The position numbers were made by a program, and so were the translations under genes. From Niabella ginsenosidivorans (lineage in GTDB: Bacteria; Bacteroidota; Bacteroidia; Chitinophagales; Chitinophagaceae): 64,000 nt of DNA. Location: the NCBI RefSeq assembly GCF_001654455.1, contig NZ_CP015772.1, positions 1,922,001 to 1,986,000 on the forward strand. Direction: 5' to 3'. The notes under the pieces are model-generated. The model was given only the letters and a program-made list of their open reading frames with translations. It made no database searches and was not told the origin of the DNA. Every line of letters starts with the position of its first letter. The first letter of the stretch is position 1. This document shows positions 54,809 to 63,988 of the stretch, piece by piece.

Positions 54809-55894
54809 ATGATGAAAAAGGCGTTGCTGCTGGCAGGATTTTTTCTCGCGACCGGAGCTGTTTCCGGCCAGGACTCATCCCGGCTGCGGGAGCTGGTAAT
54901 GAAGGGGGTACAGCTGCACGACCAGGGGCAATATGAAGCTGCCATTAAAAAATATGATGAAGCGCTGGCACTTGCGCCCGATTTTGTAATAGCCCAGTAT
55001 GAAAAATCCTATTCCTTAATGGCGAGCAAAAAGTTCCGGGACGCTATAGAGCTCAGCCAGCGGATCATTAAAAATGACCGGGCAGACAGCAACATGATCG
55101 GCAATGCCTACAGTACCTGGGGAACAGCATTAGATGAAGAAGGCGATCCGAAAAAAGCGATAAAAGTGTACGAAGAAGGCATTAAGAAAGTGCCCGGGTT
55201 TAATATGCTGGATTATAACAAGGCGATCTGTTATTTAAGGATGAACGAAACGGATAAAGGCCTGGCGGCACTGAAGATGTCGCTGTTGAAAAACCCGCAG
55301 CATGCTTCTTCCCACTATACCCTGGGCAGGGTATTATTCTTTAAAAAGAACCGCATAGCAGCTTTAATGCCTTATATGGTATACCTGCTTTATGATAACG
55401 GAAGTCCCAGGGCTACGGATGTGCTGGCAACCGTTCGTTCCGTGGTAGAAGGCTCAATAAAACAGACCGACTCCAACAGCTACCGTATCAATATTGCCGC
55501 AGATGTTTTGGGAAAGAGGCACAGGAAAGCCCGGCATGCAGATGATGATTTCCAATCGCTGGAACTGCTAACAAGCCTTTCACCGGCCGCCTCTTTGTCG
55601 GAAACAAAGGATATGCTGCCGGCAGACCGGTTTGCTTTGCTGCTTTCAAGACTGATCGGTAACCTGGCGCTGGAAACAGGTCATAATGGGTTTTACGGGA
55701 AATTTTACCTGCCCTTCTTTAAGGCATTAAGCAAACAAAAATATGCTGAGGCATTTGCCCACCAGATCTTCCTGCCTTCCGGCAATGTGATGAACCAGGC
55801 CTGGATACAGGATCACCGCAGCCAGATGGATGCGTTCCTTGTATGGATGGATGCCTATAAATGGCCGGGGATCAGGGATATAGCTTCTGAATAA
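54809..55894 (+). CDS. Exported TPR protein
   Basis: I chose the first ATG at 54809 (MMKKALLLAGFFLATGAVSG); the second, three bases on, is equally good. The 361-residue protein has a signal peptide and TPR repeats in residues 25-180 (GVQLHDQGQYEAAIKKYDEA, YSTWGTALDEEGDPKKAIKV, YNKAICYLRMNETDKGLAAL). A longer C-terminal region without a family match follows. It probably mediates protein contacts in the periplasm; the partner is unknown. The thyA gene follows after 69 bases. Confidence 0.85.
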   Translation: MMKKALLLAGFFLATGAVSGQDSSRLRELVMKGVQLHDQGQYEAAIKKYDEALALAPDFVIAQYEKSYSLMASKKFRDAIELSQRIIKNDRADSNMIGNAYSTWGTALDEEGDPKKAIKVYEEGIKKVPGFNMLDYNKAICYLRMNETDKGLAALKMSLLKNPQHASSHYTLGRVLFFKKNRIAALMPYMVYLLYDNGSPRATDVLATVRSVVEGSIKQTDSNSYRINIAADVLGKRHRKARHADDDFQSLELLTSLSPAASLSETKDMLPADRFALLLSRLIGNLALETGHNGFYGKFYLPFFKALSKQKYAEAFAHQIFLPSGNVMNQAWIQDHRSQMDAFLVWMDAYKWPGIRDIASE

Positions 55895-55963
55895 ATTCAC
55901 AGGTTGCGCACAGGGGCGGCGGCCCGATTTCGGCATTGCTGCGATTATCATTATCTTGCGGGC

Positions 55964-56779
55964 ATGCAACAATACCTGGATCTACTTCAGCATATACTCC
56001 ATAACGGGGTTGAAAAAACGGACCGTACCGGTACCGGTACCATCAGCACTTTTGGCTACCAGATGCGCTTTGACCTGCAAAAGGGGTTCCCTATTGTAAC
56101 CACTAAAAAACTGCATCTGAAAAGTATTATCTATGAACTGCTCTGGTTTTTAAAAGGCGATACGAATATCCGTTACCTGAAGGAGCACGGGGTGCGTATA
56201 TGGGATGAATGGGCAGATGAAAATGGCGATCTTGGTCCCGTGTATGGTAAACAATGGCGCAGTTGGGAAGGAAAGGACGGGAAAGTGATTGACCAGATTT
56301 CCGACCTGATCCACCAGATCCGGAAAAACCCGGACAGCCGCCGGCTGATCGTGAGCGCCTGGAATGTAGGGGAGCTTTCAGAAATGGCGCTGATGCCCTG
56401 CCATGCATTGTTCCAGTTTTACATTGCTGCTCCGAAAGGGCACCCCGGAAAACCCCGCTTAAGCTGCCAGTTGTATCAGCGTTCCGCCGATGTGTTCCTG
56501 GGCGTTCCGTTCAATATAGCTTCCTATGCATTGCTGACCATGATGATTGCCCGGGTGTGCGACCTGGAGCCGGGGGAATTTATTCATAGCTTTGGCGATG
56601 TGCATATTTACAGCAACCACCTGGAACAGGTAAAGCTGCAATTGACCCGCACGCCTTTTCCTTTGCCCCAGATGAAGATCAACCCGGATGTAAAAGACAT
56701 CTTCGGATTTCAGTTTGAGGATTTTGAACTGGTCAACTACCAGTCTCACCCGGGTATTAAGGCGCCGGTAGCGGTTTAG
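55964..56779 (+). CDS. thyA: Thymidylate synthase
   Basis: I chose the ATG at 55964 ([20 protein letters not shown]). The 271-residue protein has catalytic C146 in [13 protein letters not shown]-site [13 protein letters not shown], folate/dUMP contacts [19 protein letters not shown] and [14 protein letters not shown]. Makes dTMP from dUMP with methylene-tetrahydrofolate, giving dihydrofolate for DHFR encoded downstream. A four-helix-bundle gene separates it from folA. The spacer starts with AATAAGGAATAAGGAAT words. Confidence 0.97.
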   Translation: MQQYLDLLQHILHNGVEKTDRTGTGTISTFGYQMRFDLQKGFPIVTTKKLHLKSIIYELLWFLKGDTNIRYLKEHGVRIWDEWADENGDLGPVYGKQWRSWEGKDGKVIDQISDLIHQIRKNPDSRRLIVSAWNVGELSEMALMPCHALFQFYIAAPKGHPGKPRLSCQLYQRSADVFLGVPFNIASYALLTMMIARVCDLEPGEFIHSFGDVHIYSNHLEQVKLQLTRTPFPLPQMKINPDVKDIFGFQFEDFELVNYQSHPGIKAPVAV

Positions 56780-56841
56780 GATAAGGAATGAAAAATAAGG
56801 AATAAGGAATTTGAAATAATTAACCGGGAAAATAAAATACC

Positions 56842-57216
56842 ATGAGAAACACTACACAAAAATTTGATCTGGAAGACAGGCTGGTTGATTTTGCCTGTAT
56901 TTGCCTGGAAGTATGCGAATTATTGCCACCAACAAAAGCGGGACAGAATTTAGAATATCAGCTATCTAAAAGCAGCACTGCTTCTGCTTTAATATATGGG
57001 GAAGCACAGGCTGCCGAATCAAAAGCTGACTTTATCCATAAGATGAAATTAGTACTTAAAGAAACAAGAGAGTCGCGGGTCAATTTGATGATTATTAAAA
57101 GGAAACCGATTCTTACCCATGAGAAAGTAGAGTCAGCCTTTAATGAAGCTACTCAGTTAATGGCTATTTTTCTAAAAAGTATTGAAACAGCAAAGAATAA
57201 TATCCTGAAACACTAA
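56842..57216 (+). CDS. Four-helix-bundle protein (23S rRNA intervening-sequence-type)
   Basis: The 124-residue helical protein has the family pattern (LEDRLVDFACICLEVCELL, LEYQLSKSSTASALIYGEAQ, IHKMKLVLKETRESRVNLMI). Members were first met inside 23S rRNA intervening sequences but also occur as free genes in Bacteroidota; their function is not known. Here it lies between thyA and folA, which are usually adjacent. A decayed copy of its 3' end follows 142 bases later, so the gene unit seems to have been duplicated or inserted more than once. Confidence 0.85.
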   Translation: MRNTTQKFDLEDRLVDFACICLEVCELLPPTKAGQNLEYQLSKSSTASALIYGEAQAAESKADFIHKMKLVLKETRESRVNLMIIKRKPILTHEKVESAFNEATQLMAIFLKSIETAKNNILKH

Positions 57217-57307
57217 TTCTTTTTTATTTCAGGTTTAGTGGTTTCTTATTTTTTATTTTATAAAAGCAGTGCTGACCTTTAATAGAGCTGCTTAATAAAT
57301 TTTTGTT

Positions 57308-57404
57308 GTTTTTCTGAAAGGTGTGGAAATAGCAAAGAATAATATTCTGGAACATGAATTCCATTTTTTATTTCTAATTTAGTGTTTCTTATTTCTTATT
57401 TTAT
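57308..57404 (+). pseudogene. Remnant 3' end of a second four-helix-bundle gene
   Basis: This stretch aligns with 57166-57262, the 3' end and tail of the intact gene. Read in frame it gives FLKGVEIAKNNILEHEFHFL where the intact gene gives FLKSIETAKNNILKH then stop. Homology continues through the T-rich tail up to the folA start (TTCTTATTTTATGA versus TTTTATTTTATAA), so the repeat includes flanking DNA. No 5' part is left. Confidence 0.7.
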
Positions 57405-57894
57405 GATAATATCACTCGTAGCAGCAGCAGCTAATAACAATGTAATAGGGAAAGACAATAAACTGTTATGGTCTTTGCCCAATGATATGAAGCATTTTAA
57501 AAATGTAACCTGGGGAATGCCGGTGGTAATGGGGCGCAGGACCTTTGAGTCTTTTAAACAGCCACTGGCAGGAAGGAAGAATATTGTATTGAGCAATAAT
57601 AAGAACTATAAAATAAAGAACGCCATCGTGGCCAGGAGCCTGAAAGATGTGGAACTGCTGGTAAAGGAAATGGATGTGAAGGAGTTGATGGTGATTGGCG
57701 GAGGGGAGATCTATAAACTGTATCTTCCCAAAGCCAGCCGTATTTATTTAACCCGCGTGAATGTTGCTTTGGACGGCGATGCGTATTTCCCGGATTTTGA
57801 TCAGAGCGAATGGACATTAAAGAGCACTATTGAGAACAAAGCAGATGATAAACATTTGTACAACTATGACTTTGAGCTGTGGGAGCGGAATTAA
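57403..57894 (+). CDS. folA: Dihydrofolate reductase
   Basis: I chose the ATG at 57403 (MIISLVAAAANNNVIGKDN), which is the family start; seven codons upstream come from the duplicated tail. The 163-residue protein has WSLPNDMKHFKNVTWGMPVV (substrate aspartate/asparagine-leucine region), MGRRTFESFKQPL and IGGGEIYKLYLPKASRIYLT. It reduces dihydrofolate made by ThyA. Followed by a methyltransferase gene after an AT-rich spacer of TAAAAT words. Confidence 0.97.
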   Translation: MIISLVAAAANNNVIGKDNKLLWSLPNDMKHFKNVTWGMPVVMGRRTFESFKQPLAGRKNIVLSNNKNYKIKNAIVARSLKDVELLVKEMDVKELMVIGGGEIYKLYLPKASRIYLTRVNVALDGDAYFPDFDQSEWTLKSTIENKADDKHLYNYDFELWERN

Positions 57895-57972
57895 ATTTAA
57901 AATGTAAAATCTAAAATTTTCAATGTAAAAATTACTACATTTTACATTTTCCATTCTACATTTATTATCTCC

Positions 57973-58773
57973 ATGGTTTACTCACCTTTAATAGCCGCCA
58001 AAAAATACTTTAAGTATTACGTAAATGCTTCCAACAGCAAAGGGCACGGGATGCATTCCCCTTTTGTATTTGAGTTTATAACAAAAGTGATGAATGACTT
58101 TACAGAATACCCGGATTATAGCAGGATAGAGGCATTGCGCAGGCAGCTTTTAAAAGACCGCACCTCCATTACTATTGAAGACTTCGGGGCCGGATCGGCA
58201 ACCACCCGGTCCAACCGGCGCAAAATATCTTCGATTGCCCGCAGTGCGGCCAAACCGGCCAAATACGGACAGTTGCTTTACCGGATGGCCCGGTATTACA
58301 AAGCACAGTCTGTTCTGGAAATGGGCACATCGCTAGGAATTACAACGGCCTATCTTGCCTCAGCAAACCCCGATGCAAAAGTTGTTACAATGGAAGGTGC
58401 CGGTGCTGTGGCAGCTGTTGCGCAGCAGAATTTTGACATGCTCGGGCTAAAAAATATTGAAATCGTAAAAGGCAATTTTGATAATACTTTACCGGAAGTA
58501 CTCGGCAGCACGCCGGGGATCGATCTTGCCTTTATTGATGGCAACCACCGGCAGGAACCCACTGAACGGTATTTTGAGCAGCTGCTGCCGCATCTGCATA
58601 ATGATTCATTACTGGTCTTTGATGATATTCACTGGAGCGCAGGGATGGAAGCTGCCTGGAAGCATATTGTTGCCCATGAAAAGGTAACCTGCGATATTGA
58701 TCTTTTCTTTATTGGTATTGTCAGCTTCCGGAAAGAGTTTAAAGAAAAACAGGGGTTTTCAGTACGGTTTTGA
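57973..58773 (+). CDS. Class I SAM-dependent methyltransferase
   Basis: The 266-residue protein starts MVYSPLIAAKKYFKYYVNAS, followed by GHGMHSPFVFEFITKVM, typical of a Bacteroidota family near O-methyltransferases. Motif I is VLEMGTSLGITTAYLA. Acidic and catalytic-site words follow: AFIDGNHRQEPTERYFEQLL and VFDDIHWSAGM. The substrate is unknown. Possibly the last gene of the thyA-folA transcript. Confidence 0.88.
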   Translation: MVYSPLIAAKKYFKYYVNASNSKGHGMHSPFVFEFITKVMNDFTEYPDYSRIEALRRQLLKDRTSITIEDFGAGSATTRSNRRKISSIARSAAKPAKYGQLLYRMARYYKAQSVLEMGTSLGITTAYLASANPDAKVVTMEGAGAVAAVAQQNFDMLGLKNIEIVKGNFDNTLPEVLGSTPGIDLAFIDGNHRQEPTERYFEQLLPHLHNDSLLVFDDIHWSAGMEAAWKHIVAHEKVTCDIDLFFIGIVSFRKEFKEKQGFSVRF

Positions 58774-59125
58774 TACCGGCATCTATAAAAGAAGAAATTC
58801 AATTCTTTGAATTCAAACATTCGGATGATAAAAATGATTGTCATGGTGCGCCTGTCATAGTGAGGCAACCATAAAAGCGTTGCATCTAAGTTCATTCGGA
58901 TGACAAGTTTTTTTTTAATCGTCATCCCGACCAAACCCGCTTTCAGCGGGTGCGCAGAGGGATCTCATCTATTACAGAGATCTCTCCGCTCGTTCTCCGA
59001 ACTCGGTCGAGACGACGATCTTGTATATTGGTGGCTTTCAATACAATAAGATACCTGTTATTAACAGCTTGCCGAACTACGAATCATGCCTTTCGTCAGG
59101 CAGGGTGGCATTCTATTTTCCGGCA
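58774..59125. other. Intergenic region with palindromic repeat between convergent genes
   Basis: No gene is supported. AATTCAA-TTCT-TTGAATT (58796-58813) is a small palindrome soon after the methyltransferase stop. A larger palindromic element lies at 58919-59018. The remainder is unremarkable. Confidence 0.5.
58919..59018. repeat. Palindromic element with GTCATCCCGACC / GGTCGAGACGAC arms
   Basis: The outer arms CGTCATCCCGACC (58920-58932) and GGTCGAGACGACG (59005-59017) are imperfect inverted repeats. Inside are ACCCGC-TTTCA-GCGGGT and GGGATCTC...AGAGATCTCTCC. It differs from the clusters at 2-5 kb but has the same GTCATCCCG core style. It may serve as terminator between convergent genes. 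Confidence 0.7.
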
Positions 59126-60163
59126 CTATTTCTTTACCAGCTTATAAATGGTTTTTGTGGTATAGGCTTCCCCCGGTCTCAGTATCGTATCAGGAAAAGA
59201 CGGAATGGTAATAGCATTGGGGTGCACCTGCGTTTCAAAGCAAAATGCGGAAAAAGGCTGGTATTGCTGACCGCCCTTGCCTTTGATCTCCGGAGAGCCG
59301 CAACTGTTGTATAAATGCACTAATGGTGCCGTGGTGTATACTTCCAGCTTTATAGCTTCTTCATCGCAATAGGCCTCCGCCGCTATGTATTCAATGCCCT
59401 GCCTGTCTAAAGGGTAGCTGATATCAATTCCCTTTTCAGGGTGCTCAATATCCCCGGTCTGGTTATAAGTACTAAAATCATTCCGGGTACCCTTTACAGG
59501 TAGCACGTTCCCCGTGGTGCAATAATTGGGATCCTGTTCCAGGTAACTGGCAGCATGAATCCTTAAATGCTGGTTGTGAATAGTGCCTTTCCCGTTGTTC
59601 AGGTTGAAATAACTGTGATGGGTCAGGTTTACCGCAGTGGGTGCATCGGTAGTAGCTTTATATTCATAACTGAATTCATTTGCTTCGTTCAATGAAAAAA
59701 TGATCTGTACAGTAAGGTTTCCCGGAAACCCTTCCTCACCATCCGGACTTATATATTGCAGCACTACCTTACCATCGCCTGCCTCAATTTTATCCCATAC
59801 CTTTTTATCAAATCCCTCAACCCCGCCATGCAGCTGGTAACCGGGTGCAGCACTGTTCAGCCGGTATCCCTTTCCGTCAATATGAATGACCGTTCCGTTA
59901 ATACGGTTGGCATAGCGGCCGATCGCAGCACCATAATAAGGATAATTTTTCAGATACTCAGCCGACCAGTATTGCTGCGGTTCGTCAAAGCCTAAAACAA
60001 TATCGTTAAAAGTTCCATCTGATTTCCGTATTTTTATCGACATGATAATAGCGCCGTAATTGGTGACCTTTACTTCCGTTCCTGCGCTGTTTTTTAGTGT
60101 AAACACATAAACATTTTTTCCATTGGGATGCTGTGTAGCAAGCTGCTCAGTGATTTCAATCAT
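59126..60163 (-). CDS. galM: Aldose 1-epimerase (galactose mutarotase)
   Basis: The 345-residue protein has the GalM fold marks: TNYGAIIMSIKI, IGRYANRINGTVIHIDGK, QLHGGVEGFDKKVWD (first catalytic histidine), NLTHHSYFNLN (second) and the glutamate near CFETQVHPNA. It interconverts galactose anomers for galactokinase, which is divergent with only 36 bases between, so their promoters overlap. No galT or galE is seen. No signal peptide, so it is cytoplasmic. Confidence 0.95.
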   Translation of the reverse strand: MIEITEQLATQHPNGKNVYVFTLKNSAGTEVKVTNYGAIIMSIKIRKSDGTFNDIVLGFDEPQQYWSAEYLKNYPYYGAAIGRYANRINGTVIHIDGKGYRLNSAAPGYQLHGGVEGFDKKVWDKIEAGDGKVVLQYISPDGEEGFPGNLTVQIIFSLNEANEFSYEYKATTDAPTAVNLTHHSYFNLNNGKGTIHNQHLRIHAASYLEQDPNYCTTGNVLPVKGTRNDFSTYNQTGDIEHPEKGIDISYPLDRQGIEYIAAEAYCDEEAIKLEVYTTAPLVHLYNSCGSPEIKGKGGQQYQPFSAFCFETQVHPNAITIPSFPDTILRPGEAYTTKTIYKLVKK

Positions 60164-60199
60164 GAATTATCGATTTTTGATAAAAATAGTATAATTGTT

Positions 60200-61360
60200 A
60201 TGACCATTGCCGAATTACAAAAAGAATTTGAAAAAATTTACAACAAACCAACTGAACATATCTTTTTCTGTCCGGGCCGCGTAAACCTGATCGGGGAGCA
60301 TATTGACTATAACGGCGGCCAGGTAATGCCCTGTGCCATTTCATTAGGTACTACTTTACTGGTTGCAAAAAATAACGAATCTGTTTTCCGTTTTCACGCA
60401 ACCGACTTTGAGGAAACGGCAACTGTTGCCATCAATAAGAAAGGGTATACCAAATCCGGTAGCGGGTGGTTCAATTATCCCGTGGGTGTGATCCATGAAA
60501 TGCAGCAGAAAAATATAACAATAACCGGGCTCGATTTTCTTTTCTCCGGTAATTTGCCCATCGGTTCGGGGCTTTCTTCCAGTGCTTCTGTTGAAGTGCT
60601 CACTGCCCATGCATTGAACCAGTTGTTTGCCGGAGGCCTCACAAATGTAGAACTGGCCGTGCTTGGTAAAAAAGTAGAGAACGGTTTTATGGGATTGAAC
60701 AGCGGCATTATGGATCAGTTTGCGGTAGCAATGGGAAAAGCCGGGCAGGCGGTGCTGCTCAATACGGATACACTGGATTATGAGTACATACCGTTTGAGA
60801 TAGGGGATCATGTTTTGGCGATCATTAACAGCAATAAACCCAGGAAGCTCGTCGAATCGAAATACAATGAACGCTTCAGCGAATGCAGAGCGGCATTGGA
60901 AAAGCTCCGGCAGCAATTCCCGGTAAATCATCTGGTGGAGATCAGCATTGATCAGTTCAGCCAGCATAAGGGCCTGTTAAATGACCCCGTTCTTGAAAAA
61001 CGTGCCCTGCACGTCATTTCAGAAAACAACCGGGTAAAGCAGGCAAAAGATGCGTTGATCAACGGTGCCATTAAAACCTTCGGGGAGCTGATGTACGCAT
61101 CGCACGATTCCTTACAGCATTTGTATGAAGTATCCGGCCCGGAGCTGGATGCCATTGTTGATTTCTGCCGGACCTATCAGAATTGTATCGGCGCCCGGAT
61201 GACGGGGGCCGGTTTTGGCGGCTGTGCGATCGCTCTGATCAAAAAAGACAGCTTCGATGATTTTTCGGAAAAGATCACTGCAGCGTATGAAGCAAAGATC
61301 GGCTACCCGCCCGGGGTCTTTTCTTCTGTAATTGCTGAAGGGGTAAGAACTGTTGCCTGA
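60200..61360 (+). CDS. galK: Galactokinase
   Basis: I chose the ATG at 60200 (MTIAELQKEFEKIYN). The 386-residue GHMP kinase has the galactose-binding PGRVNLIGEHIDYNGGQV, the ATP loop LPIGSGLSSSASVEV, NSGIMDQFAVAMGK and GARMTGAGFGGCAI. It phosphorylates galactose at C1. It is divergent from galM. A word-like low-complexity spacer follows. Confidence 0.97.
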   Translation: MTIAELQKEFEKIYNKPTEHIFFCPGRVNLIGEHIDYNGGQVMPCAISLGTTLLVAKNNESVFRFHATDFEETATVAINKKGYTKSGSGWFNYPVGVIHEMQQKNITITGLDFLFSGNLPIGSGLSSSASVEVLTAHALNQLFAGGLTNVELAVLGKKVENGFMGLNSGIMDQFAVAMGKAGQAVLLNTDTLDYEYIPFEIGDHVLAIINSNKPRKLVESKYNERFSECRAALEKLRQQFPVNHLVEISIDQFSQHKGLLNDPVLEKRALHVISENNRVKQAKDALINGAIKTFGELMYASHDSLQHLYEVSGPELDAIVDFCRTYQNCIGARMTGAGFGGCAIALIKKDSFDDFSEKITAAYEAKIGYPPGVFSSVIAEGVRTVA

Positions 61361-61608
61361 TGCAGGGGAACAGGGAGCGGCGGGCAGGGAAATTGATGGT
61401 TGCTTTTTATCCGGTATTCTCAATACTGAAAACTGATAACTTATGACTGACCGCTCAAATGCTCATTCTTAATTGAACAGGACAGTAGGAAATGGCAAGT
61501 AGCGAGTAAGGGGATCAGCGTTTTCCTTTAATTCAGTCTTTTCAATACTGACAACTGATAATTGAGCACTTCCCCGGCTCTCATCTCTCAACCCTCAAAT
61601 CCGGAACA
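61361..61608. repeat. Word-like low-complexity spacer between galK and the third GH88 gene
   Basis: The words match those at 3325-3513: CAGGGAGCGGCGGGCAGGGA, then CAATACTGAAAACTGATAAC, CAATACTGACAACTGATAAT and ATCTCTCAACCCTCAAATC. The two ACTGATAA blocks are about 130 bases apart within the spacer. No gene or clear terminator is seen. Confidence 0.6.
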
Positions 61609-62796
61609 TTATTTTAGCACCCACTTTTTATACCGTTCCAATGCTTCCATAAAATAATAATCGGCATAGGTAAGAGATACGTTCACTTCTGAATGGGCCG
61701 GTAAATGACCCACGCTTTGTGTAAGGATAAATCCCTTGCTGCCACCGGGCTTTGACCGGTAGGTGGTGGAAAGTGACCGGAGCATGGTAGCCGCATCTGA
61801 GGTATACGATGCCTGTTGTGTTTTGTTACTGTATTGAGCCAGCTCCAGCAGGGCAGAGGCCGTAACCGCTGCCGCTGATACATCACGCGGGGCGTTCGGA
61901 ATATCAGGCGCGTTAAAATCCCAGTAGGGAATCTTATCTGCCGGCAGGTTCGGGTTCTTTAAAATAAACCGGGCAACTTTATGAGCCTGTGCCAGGTATT
62001 CCGGCTTTTTGGTAAAGCGGTACATCATGGTAAATCCATATAAGGCCCAGGCCTGTCCGCGTGCCCATGCTGATTCATCGGCATACCCCTGGTGGGTCAC
62101 CCGTTTCAGTACACGCCCGGTAGCGGTATCATAATCCACTACATGATAGCTGCTGCCGTCCGGACGAAAATGATTCTTTAAAGTAGTATTTGCATGGTTC
62201 TCTGCAATTTCGGCCAGGCGCTTGCTGCCGCCGTTTTTAGCAGCCCATTCCAGCAGTTCCAGGTTCATCATATTATCAATGATCACCGGTGCATTGAATT
62301 GCCGGCTTTTATTCCAGGACTGGATAGCGTGCATGCCCGGCCGGTACCGCTTTGTAGCTGTTTCAGCGGCAGTAAGCACTACCTGTTTGTACTGCGGATC
62401 TCCCGTAATTGCATAAGCGGTTCCAAAACTGCAGAAGATCATAAAACCGATATCATGGTTGCCGGTATAATATTTCATTGGTTCTTCAATAGCTAATTTC
62501 TCCCTTGCTGCGGCAAGGAGCTCCCTATCGCCGGTGGCTTTATAGATCAGCCACAGGGTGCCGGGGTAAAAGCCGCTTGTCCACCAGTCAACGCCGGATA
62601 CTTGCAGCTGATCCTTTGCGGGATCATAGTACCGCGGCATTTTATCTGCCGGCACATTTTTCATCAGCATTTTATATTGGGCGGCTGCAAATGCTTCATT
62701 GTTCTTAATAAGCCTGCGCATATCCTTCTGTGCCCATGTGGGTAAGGACGCCACCAGCAATCCGATTGCCATTCCAAAGAAAAAGATCCGTTTCAT
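61609..62796 (-). CDS. Glycoside hydrolase family 88 (unsaturated uronyl hydrolase), copy 3
   Basis: The 395-residue exported protein (signal ending PTWAQ) has D115 in GNHDIGFMIFCSFG and D174 in VIIDNMMNLELLEWA, with SAWARGQAWALYGF and IPYWDFNAPDIPN. It is closer to copy 1 than to copy 2 (same NAPxIPN and no insert near residue 160). It lies 15 kb away from the PUL, alone, and divergent from an AraC regulator. It may act on the same or another uronic-acid oligosaccharide. Confidence 0.93.
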   Translation of the reverse strand: MKRIFFFGMAIGLLVASLPTWAQKDMRRLIKNNEAFAAAQYKMLMKNVPADKMPRYYDPAKDQLQVSGVDWWTSGFYPGTLWLIYKATGDRELLAAAREKLAIEEPMKYYTGNHDIGFMIFCSFGTAYAITGDPQYKQVVLTAAETATKRYRPGMHAIQSWNKSRQFNAPVIIDNMMNLELLEWAAKNGGSKRLAEIAENHANTTLKNHFRPDGSSYHVVDYDTATGRVLKRVTHQGYADESAWARGQAWALYGFTMMYRFTKKPEYLAQAHKVARFILKNPNLPADKIPYWDFNAPDIPNAPRDVSAAAVTASALLELAQYSNKTQQASYTSDAATMLRSLSTTYRSKPGGSKGFILTQSVGHLPAHSEVNVSLTYADYYFMEALERYKKWVLK

Positions 62797-63049
62797 AAGA
62801 GAAATCGTTTATCATTTTAATTAAACGGCCAAAATAGGGAAAATAAAAAGGCGGAACAACAGTTACGGGTGCTTATTATTTTATGGAATGAATAATTCCG
62901 CCATGGAAACGATTGCACAGGTTTGTTTTGCAAAGGCTGATGCTAAAGTGAGCCAGGGTGCTGGTGGGGGTATAAATCCCGAACCCTGCAATGACACAAA
63001 CAGTTTTTTGCTTATATTGCTGTTTGAATTTTGCAAATAACAGCATTAC
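62797..63049. other. Divergent control region of GH88 copy 3 and the AraC gene
   Basis: On the minus strand, CTATTTTGG near 62831-62839 is a near -7 box for the GH88 gene. GGCGGAA (62850-62856) and TTCCGCC (62896-62902) are an inverted pair 39 bases apart and may form a regulator site. A frame on the minus strand here overlaps the AraC start and looks like chance. Confidence 0.4.
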
Positions 63050-63988
63050 ATGAAGCGCATTGGAACCACCTCGCTTGAACAGTTCTATGAAGAAACTGCC
63101 GCACAAACCGGAACCGAGATAAGTACGTTGTTGCCACCGGGCATCAGCAAAGAGATCGGGCATTTTAATATTTTTAACATTGCGGCCACTATAGAAGCGG
63201 TAAAGCAAAGAAAGCAAATGCCGTACAACCGGAGGGCTTATTATAAGATCAGCCTTATACGGGGCAGGAACCGGGCGGAATATGCGGATAAGGTTATAGA
63301 GATAACAGGCAACGCCTTGTTATTTGCCACGCCAAAAGTACCGTATCACTGGGTGCCGCAGGATCCGCATCAATCCGGGCATTTTTGTGTATTTACCGAT
63401 GCCTTTCTTGTAAAGAACAAGACCGGCATGGTGCCGGATGACCTGCCCCTCTTTCAGCCGGGCGGTTATCCCGTTTTTGAAATTACGGATAAACAAGCGG
63501 CGGAGCTGGGAGCGATCTTTGAGAAAATGAAAAAAGAGATCGCTTCAGATTATGCCTTTAAATACGATCTGCTGCGCAATTATGTTTTAGAGCTTATCCA
63601 TTACGGGCAAAAGCTGCAACCCGGTACAGCGCAGGTGGTTACCCCAAATGCAGCGGCCCGTGTTACGGCGCTGTTCATTGAATTGCTGGAACGGCAGTTT
63701 CCTATAGAGTCCCCGCAGCAGCGGCTTCAGTTGCGAACGGCAAAGGATTATGCCGACCGGCTGGCCATTCATGTAAATCATCTGAATAAGGTATTAAAAG
63801 AAAATACGGGCAAAACAACTACTGCTATGATCAGCAACCGGATTCTGCAGGAAGCAAAAATTTTATTAAGGCAAACCGATTGGACGATTTCCGAAATTGC
63901 CTACAGCCTCGGTTTTGAGGAAGTGGCCCATTTTTCCAATTTCTTTAAAAAGCAGACGGCGCTTACACCGGTCTTTTTCCGTTCCTGA
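63050..63988 (+). CDS. AraC-family transcriptional regulator
   Basis: The 312-residue protein has a cupin-like N-terminal ligand domain (YYKISLIRGRNRAEYADKVI, FATPKVPYHWVPQDPHQSG). The C-terminal AraC HTH pair has TAKDYADRLAIHVNHLNKVL and TDWTISEIAYSLGFEEVAHF followed by SNFFKKQTALTP. It is divergent from the third GH88 gene and may regulate it. The effector is unknown. Confidence 0.94.
   Translation: MKRIGTTSLEQFYEETAAQTGTEISTLLPPGISKEIGHFNIFNIAATIEAVKQRKQMPYNRRAYYKISLIRGRNRAEYADKVIEITGNALLFATPKVPYHWVPQDPHQSGHFCVFTDAFLVKNKTGMVPDDLPLFQPGGYPVFEITDKQAAELGAIFEKMKKEIASDYAFKYDLLRNYVLELIHYGQKLQPGTAQVVTPNAAARVTALFIELLERQFPIESPQQRLQLRTAKDYADRLAIHVNHLNKVLKENTGKTTTAMISNRILQEAKILLRQTDWTISEIAYSLGFEEVAHFSNFFKKQTALTPVFFRS

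Noticed and set aside
62876-63217. 113-codon minus-strand frame before and into the AraC gene
   Set aside because: It is antisense to the AraC N-terminus and has no family features.
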